Shown here: positions 1-8,536 of the stretch, piece after piece
Position numbering within the stretch: the first letter of the stretch is position 1
Layout of the letters: every line of letters begins with the position of its first letter
Source of the DNA: Methylophilaceae bacterium
GTDB lineage: Bacteria > Pseudomonadota > Gammaproteobacteria > Burkholderiales > Methylophilaceae
Reading direction: 5' to 3'
NCBI GenBank assembly: GCA_006844635.1
Contig: SPJO01000064.1
Location: 1-15,990 of the forward strand
Length of the DNA stretch: 15,990 bases
The notes under the pieces: generated by a model
Databases searched by the model: none
What the model was told of the DNA's origin: nothing
What the model saw: only the letters and a program-made list of their open reading frames with translations
Translations under genes and position numbers: made by a program

Positions 1-456
1 ATTGACCTTGAAAAGGCCTATGACCATATGTGGGCACCGCATAAAGTCAAATTTGCCGTATCAGGTTGCCCACGCAACTGTGCTGAGTCAGGCATTAAAG
101 ATGTCGGTATTATCGGCGTTGATTCGGGCTGGGAAATTTATGTTGGTGGTAACGGTGGGATTAAAACCGAGGCGGGCCAATTCCTATGTAAAGTCAAAAC
201 AGCGGAAGAAGTCATCGAGTATTCTGGTGCATTTATTCAGATTTATCGTGAGGAAGCGCGCTACCTAGATCGTACGGTACATTGGATTGAACGGGTTGGT
301 TTAGAGTATGTGAAACAGCGTGTGTTAGAAGATGCTGAAGGCAGAAAAGCCGCATATGAGCGCCTGATTTACACGTTACAAGGTGCAAAAGACCCTTGGG
401 CAGAACGCGCTAACAATCGTAAGCAGCATAAAATCTATGAAACAATCGAAGTTTAA
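1..456 (+). CDS. nirB: NADH-dependent nitrite reductase large subunit, C-terminal part (5' truncated by window)
   Basis: This is the last 151 residues of the large subunit of assimilatory siroheme nitrite reductase, which takes nitrite to ammonium with six electrons from NAD(P)H in the cytoplasm. The frame is open from base 1, so the start and the N-terminal FAD, NAD and Bfd-like regions lie upstream. The visible part carries the second half of the siroheme/[4Fe-4S] ligand motif, SGCPRNCAESGIKD (C23 and C27 of the visible fragment, C-x3-C), followed by the IGVDSGWEIYVGGNGG stretch typical of sulfite/nitrite reductase haem-protein domains. It is followed 45 bp later by nirD and then nasA on the same strand, so all three are probably one nitrate-assimilation operon. 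The promoter is outside the window. Confidence 0.95.
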   Translation: MDLEKAYDHMWAPHKVKFAVSGCPRNCAESGIKDVGIIGVDSGWEIYVGGNGGIKTEAGQFLCKVKTAEEVIEYSGAFIQIYREEARYLDRTVHWIERVGLEYVKQRVLEDAEGRKAAYERLIYTLQGAKDPWAERANNRKQHKIYETIEV

Positions 457-501
457 TGGTCCAACCATGAACTGAACACTAAAGAATATTTGGAATATAA
501 A

Positions 502-807
502 ATGGCTTGGAAAGAAATTTGCCCCTTAGAGGACATCCCAAAACTTGGCGCCCGCGTCGTTCGTACGACAGACAAAGAAATTGGCATTTTTAGAACCGAA
601 GACGACAGCGTTTTCGCCCTAAACAATTTATGCCCGCATAAAAAAGGCCCGCTTTCTCAAGGCATTGTGCACGACAACAAAGTGACATGCCCGCTACATA
701 ACTGGAAAATTAATTTAGAGACTGGGCAAGCAGAAGAGCCTGATGAAGGTGAAACCTCTTGTTTTTCTACCAAGGTAGAAGATGGTATTGTATTGTTGGA
801 TGTTTAA
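502..807 (+). CDS. nirD: Nitrite reductase small subunit, Rieske-type NirD
   Basis: A 101-residue partner of NirB with a Rieske-like fold. It retains the full iron-sulfur ligand set: C44-P-H46 and C63-P-L-H66, separated by 16 residues, so it probably carries a [2Fe-2S] cluster. In enterobacterial NirD these ligands are known to be missing, so this is the cluster-bearing form of the family. I chose ATG at 502 because the only upstream in-frame alternative is a TTG at 490, and 502 gives the usual family length and N-terminus (MAWKEICPLEDIP). The ribosome binding site is weak. It lies between nirB and nasA in the same direction (25 bp to nasA), which supports a role in feeding electrons into nitrite reduction during nitrate assimilation. 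Confidence 0.93.
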   Translation: MAWKEICPLEDIPKLGARVVRTTDKEIGIFRTEDDSVFALNNLCPHKKGPLSQGIVHDNKVTCPLHNWKINLETGQAEEPDEGETSCFSTKVEDGIVLLDV

Positions 808-832
808 CATACAGCAACCTTAACCAACCCCT

Positions 833-3529
833 ATGATTAAAGAAACCAAGTCCACCTGTTGTTATTGCGGTGTAGGTTGCGGCGTCATCATCACGTCTGA
901 AGACGACAAAATTACACATGTCAAAGGCGACCCTGACCACCCAGCTAACTTTGGTCGTTTATGCACAAAGGGCTCTACCTTACATAAAACGGCCAAGCTC
1001 GATGCGCGAGCATTGTATCCAGAGTTGCGTCGTCATCGTGGTGAGCTGCGCAAACGCGTCAGCTGGGATGAATCATTAGATTTCGTTGTCGATCAATTCG
1101 CTGACATTATTCAAAAACATGGCCCAGATGCGGTTGCTTTCTATATCTCAGGCCAATTGCTAACAGAAGACTACTATGTCTTTAACAAGCTATCAAAAGG
1201 CTTGATTGGCACCAATAATGTCGACACCAACTCGCGCTTATGCATGAGCTCTGCTGTCTCTGGCTATAAGAAAACATTAGGTGCCGATGCGCCGCCAGCT
1301 TGTTATGAAGATATCGACCATACGCAGTGCTTATTCATTGCGGGCAGCAATACTGCTTATGCACACCCGATTATTTTCCGCCGTATCGAAGATGCTAAAG
1401 CCAAAAACCCTGACATGAAAATTGTCGTGGTGGATCCTCGCAGTACTGATACTGCACAATTGGCGGACTTGCATTTAGCCATCCAACCGGGCACGGATGT
1501 CGCCTTATTTAATGGCATGTTACATGTCATGCTTTGGGAGGGCTTGTTGGATATGGATTATATCCAACAGCACACGGAAGGATTTGATGCGCTAAAAGAT
1601 ACCGTTCGCGAATACACGCCGAAGATGGTCGCCGATATTTGCGGCATACATGAACAAGATATTGTGCAAGCAGCTAAATGGTTTGGCCTTGGCCCGACCT
1701 TATCGATGTACTGCATGGGGTTAAACCAATCCATTCATGGTACGGAAAAAAACGGCACGCTTATCAATTTACATTTAGCAACAGGTCAGATTGGCAAGCC
1801 CGGCGCTGGCCCCTTCTCATTAACAGGCCAACCCAATGCTATGGGTGGTCGAGAGGTTGGCGGCATGGCTAATTTATTGTCCGCGCATCGCGACCTCAAC
1901 AACGCTGAAGATCGTCAAGAAGTTGCCAAAATATGGGGCATTGAAGAAGTGCCTGCCACACCCGGCAAAACAGCTGTTGAGATGTTTGATGCCATCAAAG
2001 GCGGTGAAATTAAAGCCGTCTGGATAGCCTGTACTAATCCGGCGCACTCCATGCCAGACCTCAACAATGTTCACCAAGCGCTTGAACAAGCAGAGCTGGT
2101 TGTCTTACAAGATGCATTTAATAATACCGATAGCAACCAGTTTGCTGATGTCGTATTACCCGCCACCACTTGGGGAGAAAAAGAAGGCACAGTCACCAAT
2201 TCTGAACGGCGCATCACACGTTTACAATCGGCAGCGCCGAAATCTGGTGAAGCGAAACATGATTGGGAAATTGCAGTTGATTTTGCGCAAAGGCTTGAGA
2301 AGAAACTGGCTAAAAAACAATCTTTATTCCCGTATGCTGATACAGAGAGTATTTTTAATGAGCATCGCGAAACAACGCGCGGCCGCGATTTAGATATTAC
2401 TGGTCTAAGCTATGATATTTTAGAAACACAAGGCCCACAGCAATGGCCTTTCAAGTTAGGCGAGCAACAAGGCAAGAAACGCTTATATGCAGATGGTGTG
2501 TTCGAGACAGGAAATGGCAAAGCGCAGTTCACCATCGCGACCTACAAGCCAACGGCAGATAAAACCAATGCAAAATATCCTTTGCATTTGTTAACGGGTC
2601 GCTTACGCGACCAGTGGCATGGCATGAGCCGTACGGGCACCATCGCCCAACTCTACAACCATGTAGAAGCACCCGTGCTATCTATGAATGAAAATGATAT
2701 GCAACGGCGTCAGTTAAAAGATGGTGACATTGTTAAGATTAGTAATAAACGTGGCGAGTTAAACGTGCGCATCCAACCGTCTACTGAAATGAAACCAGCG
2801 CAAACATTTTTACCCATGCATTGGGGTAGCCAATTTATGCAAGGCCTAGGGGCAAACGCGCTAATGCCTGCTGACTTTGATGCATCCTCTAAGCAACCCG
2901 AGCTTAAGCATAGCGCTATTAAACTTGAGAAGTTAAGTTTACCTTGGCAAATGACTGTCATGCGTCGCTGTGATGATTTAAATCTAATTGCGGATATTCG
3001 TAAAACACTACGACACTTCGACTTCGCCACTTGTGGTTTATATGGTCGAGAGAAAAGTATGGTCGTATTACAAGCAGCCCATGCATCACAACCAGATGCA
3101 ACCCTCATTGCTGATTTAGACCAGTTGCTTGGCATGGTTGAAGGTGCGCCAATGCTTAATTATGATGATGCAAAACGCGGCATTAACAAACGTATCTTAG
3201 TGGAAGAAGGCCAAGTCACTGGCGTACGCTTAATTGGAGAGACTTTAGCAGCTGACTGGCTGAAACAAGTGATGCTAGAAGGTGAGTTCACCGATGAGCT
3301 CAGACGTTGGGCACTAGCACCGCTTAGTGCACCACCAACAGGTCAAAAGAGTCGCGGCAAAATTATTTGTAATTGCTTAGACGTTTCCGAAAATGAAATT
3401 ATCGAAACCTGTGAAGCAGGCGCTGATCTAGAGACGCTAAAAAACAAACTCAAGTGTGGTACGGAATGTGGTTCTTGTGTGCCAGAGTTAAAAAGACTAG
3501 TCACCGTACATAGCACGCTGAAACTTTAA
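833..3529 (+). CDS. nasA: Assimilatory nitrate reductase catalytic subunit with C-terminal Bfd-like [2Fe-2S] domain
   Basis: An 898-residue cytoplasmic molybdopterin enzyme reducing nitrate to nitrite. The N-terminus has the [4Fe-4S] motif C9-x2-C12-x3-C16 ... C44 of the NasA/NapA/FdhF group. C137 in NSRLCMSSAVSGYK is in the position of the Mo-coordinating cysteine. The molybdopterin oxidoreductase domain fills roughly residues 55-560 and the dinucleotide-binding domain about 585-700. The C-terminal ~55 residues form a Bfd-like [2Fe-2S] domain, with C846-x-C848 and C879-x2-C882, as in NasA of Klebsiella-type systems. There it relays electrons from a reductase partner; no NasC/NasB-like partner is visible in this window. 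The ATG at 833 gives the expected start just before the iron-sulfur motif; no clear Shine-Dalgarno is seen. Last gene of the nirB-nirD-nasA run; its stop converges with the next gene, only 10 bp away. Confidence 0.95.
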   Translation: MIKETKSTCCYCGVGCGVIITSEDDKITHVKGDPDHPANFGRLCTKGSTLHKTAKLDARALYPELRRHRGELRKRVSWDESLDFVVDQFADIIQKHGPDAVAFYISGQLLTEDYYVFNKLSKGLIGTNNVDTNSRLCMSSAVSGYKKTLGADAPPACYEDIDHTQCLFIAGSNTAYAHPIIFRRIEDAKAKNPDMKIVVVDPRSTDTAQLADLHLAIQPGTDVALFNGMLHVMLWEGLLDMDYIQQHTEGFDALKDTVREYTPKMVADICGIHEQDIVQAAKWFGLGPTLSMYCMGLNQSIHGTEKNGTLINLHLATGQIGKPGAGPFSLTGQPNAMGGREVGGMANLLSAHRDLNNAEDRQEVAKIWGIEEVPATPGKTAVEMFDAIKGGEIKAVWIACTNPAHSMPDLNNVHQALEQAELVVLQDAFNNTDSNQFADVVLPATTWGEKEGTVTNSERRITRLQSAAPKSGEAKHDWEIAVDFAQRLEKKLAKKQSLFPYADTESIFNEHRETTRGRDLDITGLSYDILETQGPQQWPFKLGEQQGKKRLYADGVFETGNGKAQFTIATYKPTADKTNAKYPLHLLTGRLRDQWHGMSRTGTIAQLYNHVEAPVLSMNENDMQRRQLKDGDIVKISNKRGELNVRIQPSTEMKPAQTFLPMHWGSQFMQGLGANALMPADFDASSKQPELKHSAIKLEKLSLPWQMTVMRRCDDLNLIADIRKTLRHFDFATCGLYGREKSMVVLQAAHASQPDATLIADLDQLLGMVEGAPMLNYDDAKRGINKRILVEEGQVTGVRLIGETLAADWLKQVMLEGEFTDELRRWALAPLSAPPTGQKSRGKIICNCLDVSENEIIETCEAGADLETLKNKLKCGTECGSCVPELKRLVTVHSTLKL

Positions 3530-3539
3530 GCTAACCCTA

Positions 3540-4607
3540 CTAGTCACACTGATTTAATGCACGCTGTGCTTGTGAACAAGTCTGCTCAGCACCAGATGTC
3601 ACACTGTCCTTAATTGTGCTCCAAGTGGATTTTTCTTCCTCACTTGTCGTTTCAATTGCTGTGTCCATATCATCATATTCTTCTATGACAACTGGCGTCT
3701 CTTCAACAACTGGTTTCGGCGCAGCTAGTGCTTTTTTAGCTGCTTTTTGTTTTTTTGCAGTTTTCGCTTCATCTTCTGCTTCTGTATTGTCCACTGTTTC
3801 CTCTGGCTCTGCGGGAATTTCAGGCAGTGGATCTGGCAACATATCGACATCAAAATTAACCGTGTCGTCTACTGAAGGTGCCACAATGTTGGGCTCATCT
3901 TGTAAACTTTCAGCCTGGTCATACTTCATCCACTTGAACAGAACGATCAACATCATCAATGCTAACAATGCAGGCAAAAAGTATAGATGCCAATTAAATC
4001 TGCGTTCTGGTGCTGGCTCTTCTTGTGGCTTTTCTATGTGATCTAGCGCAGCAGCCGCATTTTCTACAACAGCCTTTTCATTTAAACGCCGCACAGCATA
4101 AATATCATCTTCGTACGCATGCATGTCGTACTTCTCAAACATTTGCGCCACTTCTAGAGTCAGTTTTGACGCCATATCATAATAAGCACGCGAAACCAGT
4201 ATTTGGTTTGGATTGGCAAAGCTCATGATTTTTTGCGCTTCTAGCAACCCTTCGCCTTGAATCTTGGCACTTGGTTTATCACTTGTTTGGCGCACCGTCC
4301 CTAGGTTAATCGCCATCAACAGATAGAGTGGGGATTGACTATCAACATTCTTGCTCAATACTTCATCGCGAATAGTCAATGCCACAAAAAGGGCATCTTC
4401 TAATGCGCTTTCCAGCGGACCACTACAGCTAATAATCGCACCCTGCTCGGTATCGATGACAACTCTGTCATTTTCTGGGATATCAAAAACGGCATGATTA
4501 ACCCGTGCAGTCAGCTGCAACTTCGCTTCTTGTTGTTCTGCCTCTGATTTCTTAGAGAAATCAATAATATCGATACAAACGACACTAGAAATGGCTGTTT
4601 TTTTCAT
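3540..4607 (-). CDS. Membrane-anchored protein with degenerate class III nucleotidyl cyclase-like domain
   Basis: A 355-residue protein. Residues 4-150 resemble the class III adenylate/guanylate cyclase fold: VVCIDIIDFSKKS matches the first metal-binding strand (D13, D16), INLGTVR matches the conserved glycine strand, and GEGLLEAQKIMSFANPNQILVS matches the late 'G..vn.AarL...a.pgqi.vS' block. The second metal site, normally G-D-G, reads T-E-Q-G (about residues 53-56), so catalysis is doubtful. One transmembrane helix at about 206-225 follows. The rest is a low-complexity tail rich in Glu, Asp, Ala and Lys, ending with two Cys in the last ~15 residues. I chose the ATG at 4607 because GGGG lies a few bases upstream; an in-frame ATG at 4616 is possible. 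It could be a cyclic-nucleotide sensor or a scaffold; the function is unknown. Confidence 0.72.
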   Translation of the reverse strand: MKKTAISSVVCIDIIDFSKKSEAEQQEAKLQLTARVNHAVFDIPENDRVVIDTEQGAIISCSGPLESALEDALFVALTIRDEVLSKNVDSQSPLYLLMAINLGTVRQTSDKPSAKIQGEGLLEAQKIMSFANPNQILVSRAYYDMASKLTLEVAQMFEKYDMHAYEDDIYAVRRLNEKAVVENAAAALDHIEKPQEEPAPERRFNWHLYFLPALLALMMLIVLFKWMKYDQAESLQDEPNIVAPSVDDTVNFDVDMLPDPLPEIPAEPEETVDNTEAEDEAKTAKKQKAAKKALAAPKPVVEETPVVIEEYDDMDTAIETTSEEEKSTWSTIKDSVTSGAEQTCSQAQRALNQCD

Positions 4608-4766
4608 TTGCCCCATTCATTACATTCAAACGCGATTAACCAATATAATATCTTATCCTCAAAGACCTGCTATTTCAATGTATTTACAGCATCTTAAAGA
4701 CATGGAACTAAACAACCATAGTAAAATAATAGCACTATGCATAAGCGCTAAAAGGTTACAACAAAC

Positions 4767-5075
4767 ATGTTAAAAAGCAACGTTATCAATATACTCATCA
4801 TGCTACTGCTGACGAGTGTTTCCAACTTGAGCTTTGCCAATAATCTCGGTGAAGTAATTAACGCCACAACGGACAGCGGCGATAAAGTCATACTCAAACC
4901 GAATGGTCGCTGGGACTATATCGATACCGAAAAAGCGGCGGCGGCTGCAGAAATTGCAAAAGAATATCCAGAAAACAAAGTGTGCCCACCGGGATCACAA
5001 GGCGGATGGTTTGGTACTAAATGTATTTTGCCCGGAGACAAAGCCTTTAATCGAAAATCTAGAATTGGTAAGTAA
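4767..5075 (+). CDS. Small exported protein of unknown function
   Basis: A 102-residue protein with a clear signal peptide: Lys near the N-terminus, a hydrophobic core at residues 6-20, and probable cleavage after SFA at about residue 24. The mature part has a short beta-type block, DSGDKVILKPNGRWDY (37-51), of the kind seen in small SH3-like or DUF3157-like periplasmic proteins. An Ala-rich helix (57-65) follows, then a C-terminal block with two cysteines (C73 and C86) in a CPPGSQGGWFG...KCILPGDK pattern that may form a disulfide. AAAAGG 11 bases before the ATG is a possible but distant ribosome binding site. It is transcribed divergently from the cyclase-like gene and converges with the gene ending at 5099. 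I recognise no assigned function. Confidence 0.7.
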   Translation: MLKSNVINILIMLLLTSVSNLSFANNLGEVINATTDSGDKVILKPNGRWDYIDTEKAAAAAEIAKEYPENKVCPPGSQGGWFGTKCILPGDKAFNRKSRIGK

Positions 5076-5098
5076 CTGGCTAGCGCAAGCTGCTTATT

Positions 5099-5518
5099 TT
5101 AACGGCTAATCCAATAATTAGGCCGATCACCCTCACCAAGGGCTGACATCATATCTGTGCGGCTTAGTTGCTCAATTGCCGCGTCGTCTGAAACGTTGAT
5201 TTCTTTTGCTAGTTTTTTAGCCAAAGGCACACTATAGGTTTGCCAATCTGGATTTTCAATATAACCACGATCGCGCATACACATTTTAAATACACGCGCT
5301 TTCCGGCCAGCAATTTCCAACTTCTGAAACTCAACAACAGCCACCAAGTCTTTTGCTGCCCGCTCCGTAATCCCATCACAGCTATTCACCGTTGCGGCTA
5401 AAGCTGGGTCTGCTGTCACCTTTGCATCCGTGGATGGTTGTTGATAGCGCACATAAACAGCCCACAAGCACAGTAACAGAATCATAACTGGCAATGTCGC
5501 TTTTTTAATTAGCTTCAT
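5099..5518 (-). CDS. Small membrane-anchored protein downstream of the protease, unknown function
   Basis: A 139-residue protein with one N-terminal hydrophobic segment (about residues 8-24), either a signal anchor or an uncleaved signal peptide. The soluble part is mostly helical by eye and has two cysteines, C47 and C80 (VNSCDG and VFKMCMRDRGY). I chose the ATG at 5518 because it places the basic residues and hydrophobic segment at the very N-terminus; the longer frame would need a TTG at 5554. It starts 38 bp after the protease stop on the same strand, so the two are likely co-transcribed from the sigma-54-type promoter upstream of the protease. It may be a partner of that protease, but this rests on neighbourhood only. 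Confidence 0.7.
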   Translation of the reverse strand: MKLIKKATLPVMILLLCLWAVYVRYQQPSTDAKVTADPALAATVNSCDGITERAAKDLVAVVEFQKLEIAGRKARVFKMCMRDRGYIENPDWQTYSVPLAKKLAKEINVSDDAAIEQLSRTDMMSALGEGDRPNYWISR

Positions 5519-5556
5519 TTTTGCATTGTAGTCCTGATAAGGCGCAAATAACAAGC

Positions 5557-6564
5557 CTAATCGCGGCTATCAATTTCCAGCTGTAATTTCTTAGCAGCAG
5601 CCCCATCCAACTTCGCTAGTAAAGCAATATTAGTTTGCAAATCGATTGCCCGGCCTGTTTCTTCTGCAATCAATGCGAGGTAATAAATGGCCTGACTATG
5701 CATCGCATCCATCTGCATGACCTTCTCTAAATGCGCTTGTGCATTCTGACGGTCTTTAATAGCATACTCAGCAGCAGCAAGATAAAACCAAGCTTCAATG
5801 TTTTCTGGCTCTTTACTTGCCCAATCTGCTGCAATGCTATGCAATGATGACCAGTTACCAGTCAAATATGGATGCACAACGCGCATAAAGAACGGCCATT
5901 GATCAGCTGGCCCAGCCCAGAAAGCAGGTGACGGTGTTGCATTGATGGCTTGCTCAGGATGGCTTAACAATGTCTTAACCCACTCAACAGGCATGTTGTA
6001 GTAATATGCATGCCTACCTGGGCTTTTAAGTGTAATCACACCAACTAAATGTCCCTGCTCATCAAACACGCCACCACCACTTGCACCAAGCCGAAAAGTA
6101 CTACTTGCACGAATAATCACACTATCATCCATTTTAAACAGGCCTTTAACCTGTCCAGAAGTGCTAACCGGCGCTGGTGAAAAATTAGGGTAGCCAATGG
6201 CAAATACGGGCTGTTCATATTGCAAGGCTTTGCTTGAACCCATTGTGGCAATGGGTGCGTCAATACCCTCAACTTTAACTAAACATACATCATGGTACCA
6301 ATCTGGTGTAATGGCTGTTGCCTGTAGTGCAGTGCCATTCACCGTGACACTGATACCGAGCGCATTAGCGACCACGTGACAATTGGTGACGATACGATCC
6401 TTGGCGATGACAACACCCGACCCCGACCCGAAACGGCCATTGGCGAGCGCCACATTCACTTTGACGACATGCTTGCTGACTTTATGTAACAACTCGTCCA
6501 CCGGCACAGCTTGCGCCGACATTGTTACACCGAAAAACAATAGAGCAAATAAAAGTCTTTTCAT
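5557..6564 (-). CDS. Periplasmic trypsin-like serine protease with C-terminal TPR-like region
   Basis: A 335-residue exported protein. It has a signal peptide (MKRLLFALLFFG, cleavage near SAQA at 19) and a chymotrypsin-fold domain over about residues 25-195. The catalytic triad is visible: H63 in IVTNCHVV, D92 in WYHDVCLVKV and S162 in RLGASGGGVFD. The usual GNSGG is GASGG here, with the nucleophile kept. Unlike DegP/DegS it has no PDZ domain. Residues 220-330 look like two or three TPR-type helical pairs (EAWFYLAAAEYAIKDRQNAQ, then a similar block), which could hold substrates or partners. The ATG at 6564 is supported by GGGGA five bases upstream; the in-frame TTG at 6576 is less likely. A near-perfect sigma-54 promoter lies about 70 bp upstream. 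Confidence 0.88.
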   Translation of the reverse strand: MKRLLFALLFFGVTMSAQAVPVDELLHKVSKHVVKVNVALANGRFGSGSGVVIAKDRIVTNCHVVANALGISVTVNGTALQATAITPDWYHDVCLVKVEGIDAPIATMGSSKALQYEQPVFAIGYPNFSPAPVSTSGQVKGLFKMDDSVIIRASSTFRLGASGGGVFDEQGHLVGVITLKSPGRHAYYYNMPVEWVKTLLSHPEQAINATPSPAFWAGPADQWPFFMRVVHPYLTGNWSSLHSIAADWASKEPENIEAWFYLAAAEYAIKDRQNAQAHLEKVMQMDAMHSQAIYYLALIAEETGRAIDLQTNIALLAKLDGAAAKKLQLEIDSRD

Positions 6565-6635
6565 GATGATCCCCAATCTACATAGTTTGGTTGACGCTTC
6601 TCAATCTAAAGTCTCAATCTCCTACTTACTATCTA

Positions 6636-6652
6636 AGCAACTCACGTGCCAA
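6636..6652 (-). promoter_or_regulatory. Sigma-54 (RpoN) -24/-12 promoter for the protease operon
   Basis: Read on the minus strand the site is TTGGCACGTGAGTTGCT. It matches the sigma-54 consensus TTGGCACG-N4-TTGCW, with GG and GC separated by exactly 10 bases. Transcription would begin near 6625, leaving a leader of about 60 nt before the ATG at 6564. Sigma-54 promoters need an enhancer-binding activator; I could not identify its site, though the region upstream (6660-6800) is AT-rich and free of genes. Confidence 0.8.
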
Positions 6653-6998
6653 GTCAATTTGGCTTGTTTTTGGCAATTTTCGCACCTGACATTTACAGCA
6701 AGTTAAGTACAGCCTACACGAATACTAGTAAAGTTAATTTGAATAATACAGGGGGAAAATAACACTAACTTTTGCTTTTAATAACTTAAAATACGTTGGC
6801 TTTTGCACCGATAAACCCGCTGGAAGCCGCTTAGAATATACGCCTAAACTTAGCCACCCCTATTTAAGTCGATGCCAAACAAAGAAACTACAAAAAAACT
6901 AAAGTGCTAATACATTACACCAGGTTGCAAAAATGGTTTCGTTCATTTCTCAAGCCTAGGCCTATTCGTGAATTAATGTAACTACTTGTAACATAACG
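6653..6998. other. Gene-free stretch upstream of the sigma-54 promoter
   Basis: About 345 bp without a credible ORF on either strand. It would contain the upstream region of the protease promoter and is AT-rich. I see no RNA gene, no strong hairpin and no repeat. A second sigma-54-like match on the + strand (6659-6675) leads into no gene. Confidence 0.5.
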
Positions 6999-7025
6999 TA
7001 AAATGCACCAGACATGTGCATTTTA
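6999..7025 (-). terminator. Probable intrinsic terminator of the DUF389 gene
   Basis: A perfect 10-bp inverted repeat, TAAAATGCAC and GTGCATTTTA, with a 7-nt loop, begins 4 bp past the stop codon of the minus-strand gene ending at 7030. The T-rich arm supplies the U tract. The stem is AT-rich, so termination strength is uncertain. Confidence 0.6.
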
Positions 7026-7029
7026 GCGC

Positions 7030-8388
7030 CTATTTAGGGAGCTCATAGATCAGTTTAATATCTTGCGTACCAAGCCGCTCACTGAGCCAAGCAGTTAATC
7101 TGCTTTCATCTTTCGTCGCCAATTTCTTTTTACTATGCACCAGCAACAAGGTGACCTCTTTGTGATAGAGGTCATACTGCGAGGTGGAAGTAATGCCATT
7201 CGCAATCACAATATCGTTTACCTCAGGAAACAGAGTGTGCAGCTCCGGTGTGACGCTTTCCATGACAGCTTCTCTGGCCTTATACGTTTTCAACTGCTCA
7301 TTAAGCTTAGCAATTTGTTGATCTTTCAAATCTATCGTAATCTGGCTCTCTTTATACAAATCCGCAACAATACTGCTCTTCAACGACAAAGTATCTATCT
7401 TTTGCTGCCCAGCTTGATGGACCACTAATGCGGTGGCTGCTAAGTCGTTTTTAATCAGTTTATTTTGAATTTCTTCGAGTGTTTCTTTTGGAATCGGCCG
7501 CCCAATTAATGACAACTCAATCTTTTTGTCTTTTGAGTCGATATGTAAATTGGTAAAGTAGGTCTCATCAAACTGGAATTCTTCTGTCACAAAAGCTTTC
7601 GCTTTTTGTGCAAACACCTCCTCTTTCACCAAGTTATAAGCGAGATATAAACTCGGCACAACCGTCACTAATGCCAAGCCAAACAAATACAAGCGAATAC
7701 GGTCTTCTGTTTCCTCATCAACAAAATTGCGATGTGGCAGCTTCATTGCCGAAATAATAATAAATGAAGCAAATGCAATAAAAACAGAATTAATAATGTA
7801 GAGATAGAATGCGCCAAAGAAAAACTGCCATTGGCCATTCGCAATACCATAACCAGCCGTACACAACGGCGGCATCAATGCGGTTGCAATCGCAACGCCC
7901 GGAATCACATTGGTTTTAATTTTTCTGGTTGCCGCAATAATCCCAGCCAAACCACCAAAGAACCCAATTAGTACATCCCAAATGGTTGGCGATGTTCTTG
8001 ATAACAGTTCGGAGTGGGCCTCTGATAAAGGACTTAATGAAAAGTACAACGCGGCTACCAAAATTGCAATTAAAGTCGCGACGAACAAACTCACTGCTGA
8101 TTTTTTGATGAGCGGAAAATCATAAACACCAATGCCGTAGCCAATCCCCATAATTGGCCCCATCAGTGGTGAAATCAACATCGCACCAATCACCACAGCG
8201 GTAGAGTTCACATCCAAGCCCACCGAAGCAATGAGAACTGCCATAATCAACACCCATAAATTGGTGCCGCGTAAGCTGACATTCGAGCGAATTTCAGTAT
8301 CAATTGCATCCGCCTCTGATTTATCATCTGCAAGACTAAACAAATGGCGAATCGTTTGTACCACACTACTAAAAGTAATTGTTTGCAT
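7030..8388 (-). CDS. DUF389-family integral membrane protein
   Basis: A 452-residue protein of the DUF389 (TIGR00341-type) family. A short cytoplasmic N-terminus is followed by about seven transmembrane helices between residues 43 and 252. The segments include the family's conserved loops LDVNSTAVVIGAMLISPLMGPI (59-80) and PGVAIATALMPPLCTAGYG (163-181). The last ~200 residues are soluble and charged, with a likely coiled coil around 350-380 (ITIDLKDQQIAKLNEQLK). The biochemical function of the family is not established; transport or stress roles have been suggested from context. I chose the ATG at 8388; a GTG two codons upstream (8394) is also possible. It is divergent from the antiporter gene, with about 148 bp between the two starts. 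Confidence 0.85.
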   Translation of the reverse strand: MQTITFSSVVQTIRHLFSLADDKSEADAIDTEIRSNVSLRGTNLWVLIMAVLIASVGLDVNSTAVVIGAMLISPLMGPIMGIGYGIGVYDFPLIKKSAVSLFVATLIAILVAALYFSLSPLSEAHSELLSRTSPTIWDVLIGFFGGLAGIIAATRKIKTNVIPGVAIATALMPPLCTAGYGIANGQWQFFFGAFYLYIINSVFIAFASFIIISAMKLPHRNFVDEETEDRIRLYLFGLALVTVVPSLYLAYNLVKEEVFAQKAKAFVTEEFQFDETYFTNLHIDSKDKKIELSLIGRPIPKETLEEIQNKLIKNDLAATALVVHQAGQQKIDTLSLKSSIVADLYKESQITIDLKDQQIAKLNEQLKTYKAREAVMESVTPELHTLFPEVNDIVIANGITSTSQYDLYHKEVTLLLVHSKKKLATKDESRLTAWLSERLGTQDIKLIYELPK

Positions 8389-8536
8389 ATTCACTACAAT
8401 TTATTAAACAGCACTGATTATACAAGCTAGCGATTCATTCTCACTAATGGCAATTGCTAAATAATGTTAAAGCCATGCATATGAATGCGCGATTGATTTA
8501 TGCAATAATGCGGGTTACAAATTAAAGAAGTCGTAT

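Noticed and set aside
2710..3135. 141-aa minus-strand ORF inside nasA
   Set aside because: Antisense shadow of a well-supported gene.
3616..4041. 141-aa Ser/Ala-rich plus-strand ORF
   Set aside because: Antisense shadow of the low-complexity tail of the cyclase-like protein.
6659..6675. Plus-strand sigma-54-like match TTGGCTTGTTTTTGGCA
   Set aside because: GG-N10-GC is present but the -12 box is imperfect and no plus-strand gene follows before 8537; probably chance beside the much better minus-strand site.
6383..6706. 107-aa plus-strand ORF upstream of the gene-free stretch
   Set aside because: It lies mostly antisense to the protease start and crosses the sigma-54 promoter; no ribosome binding site.
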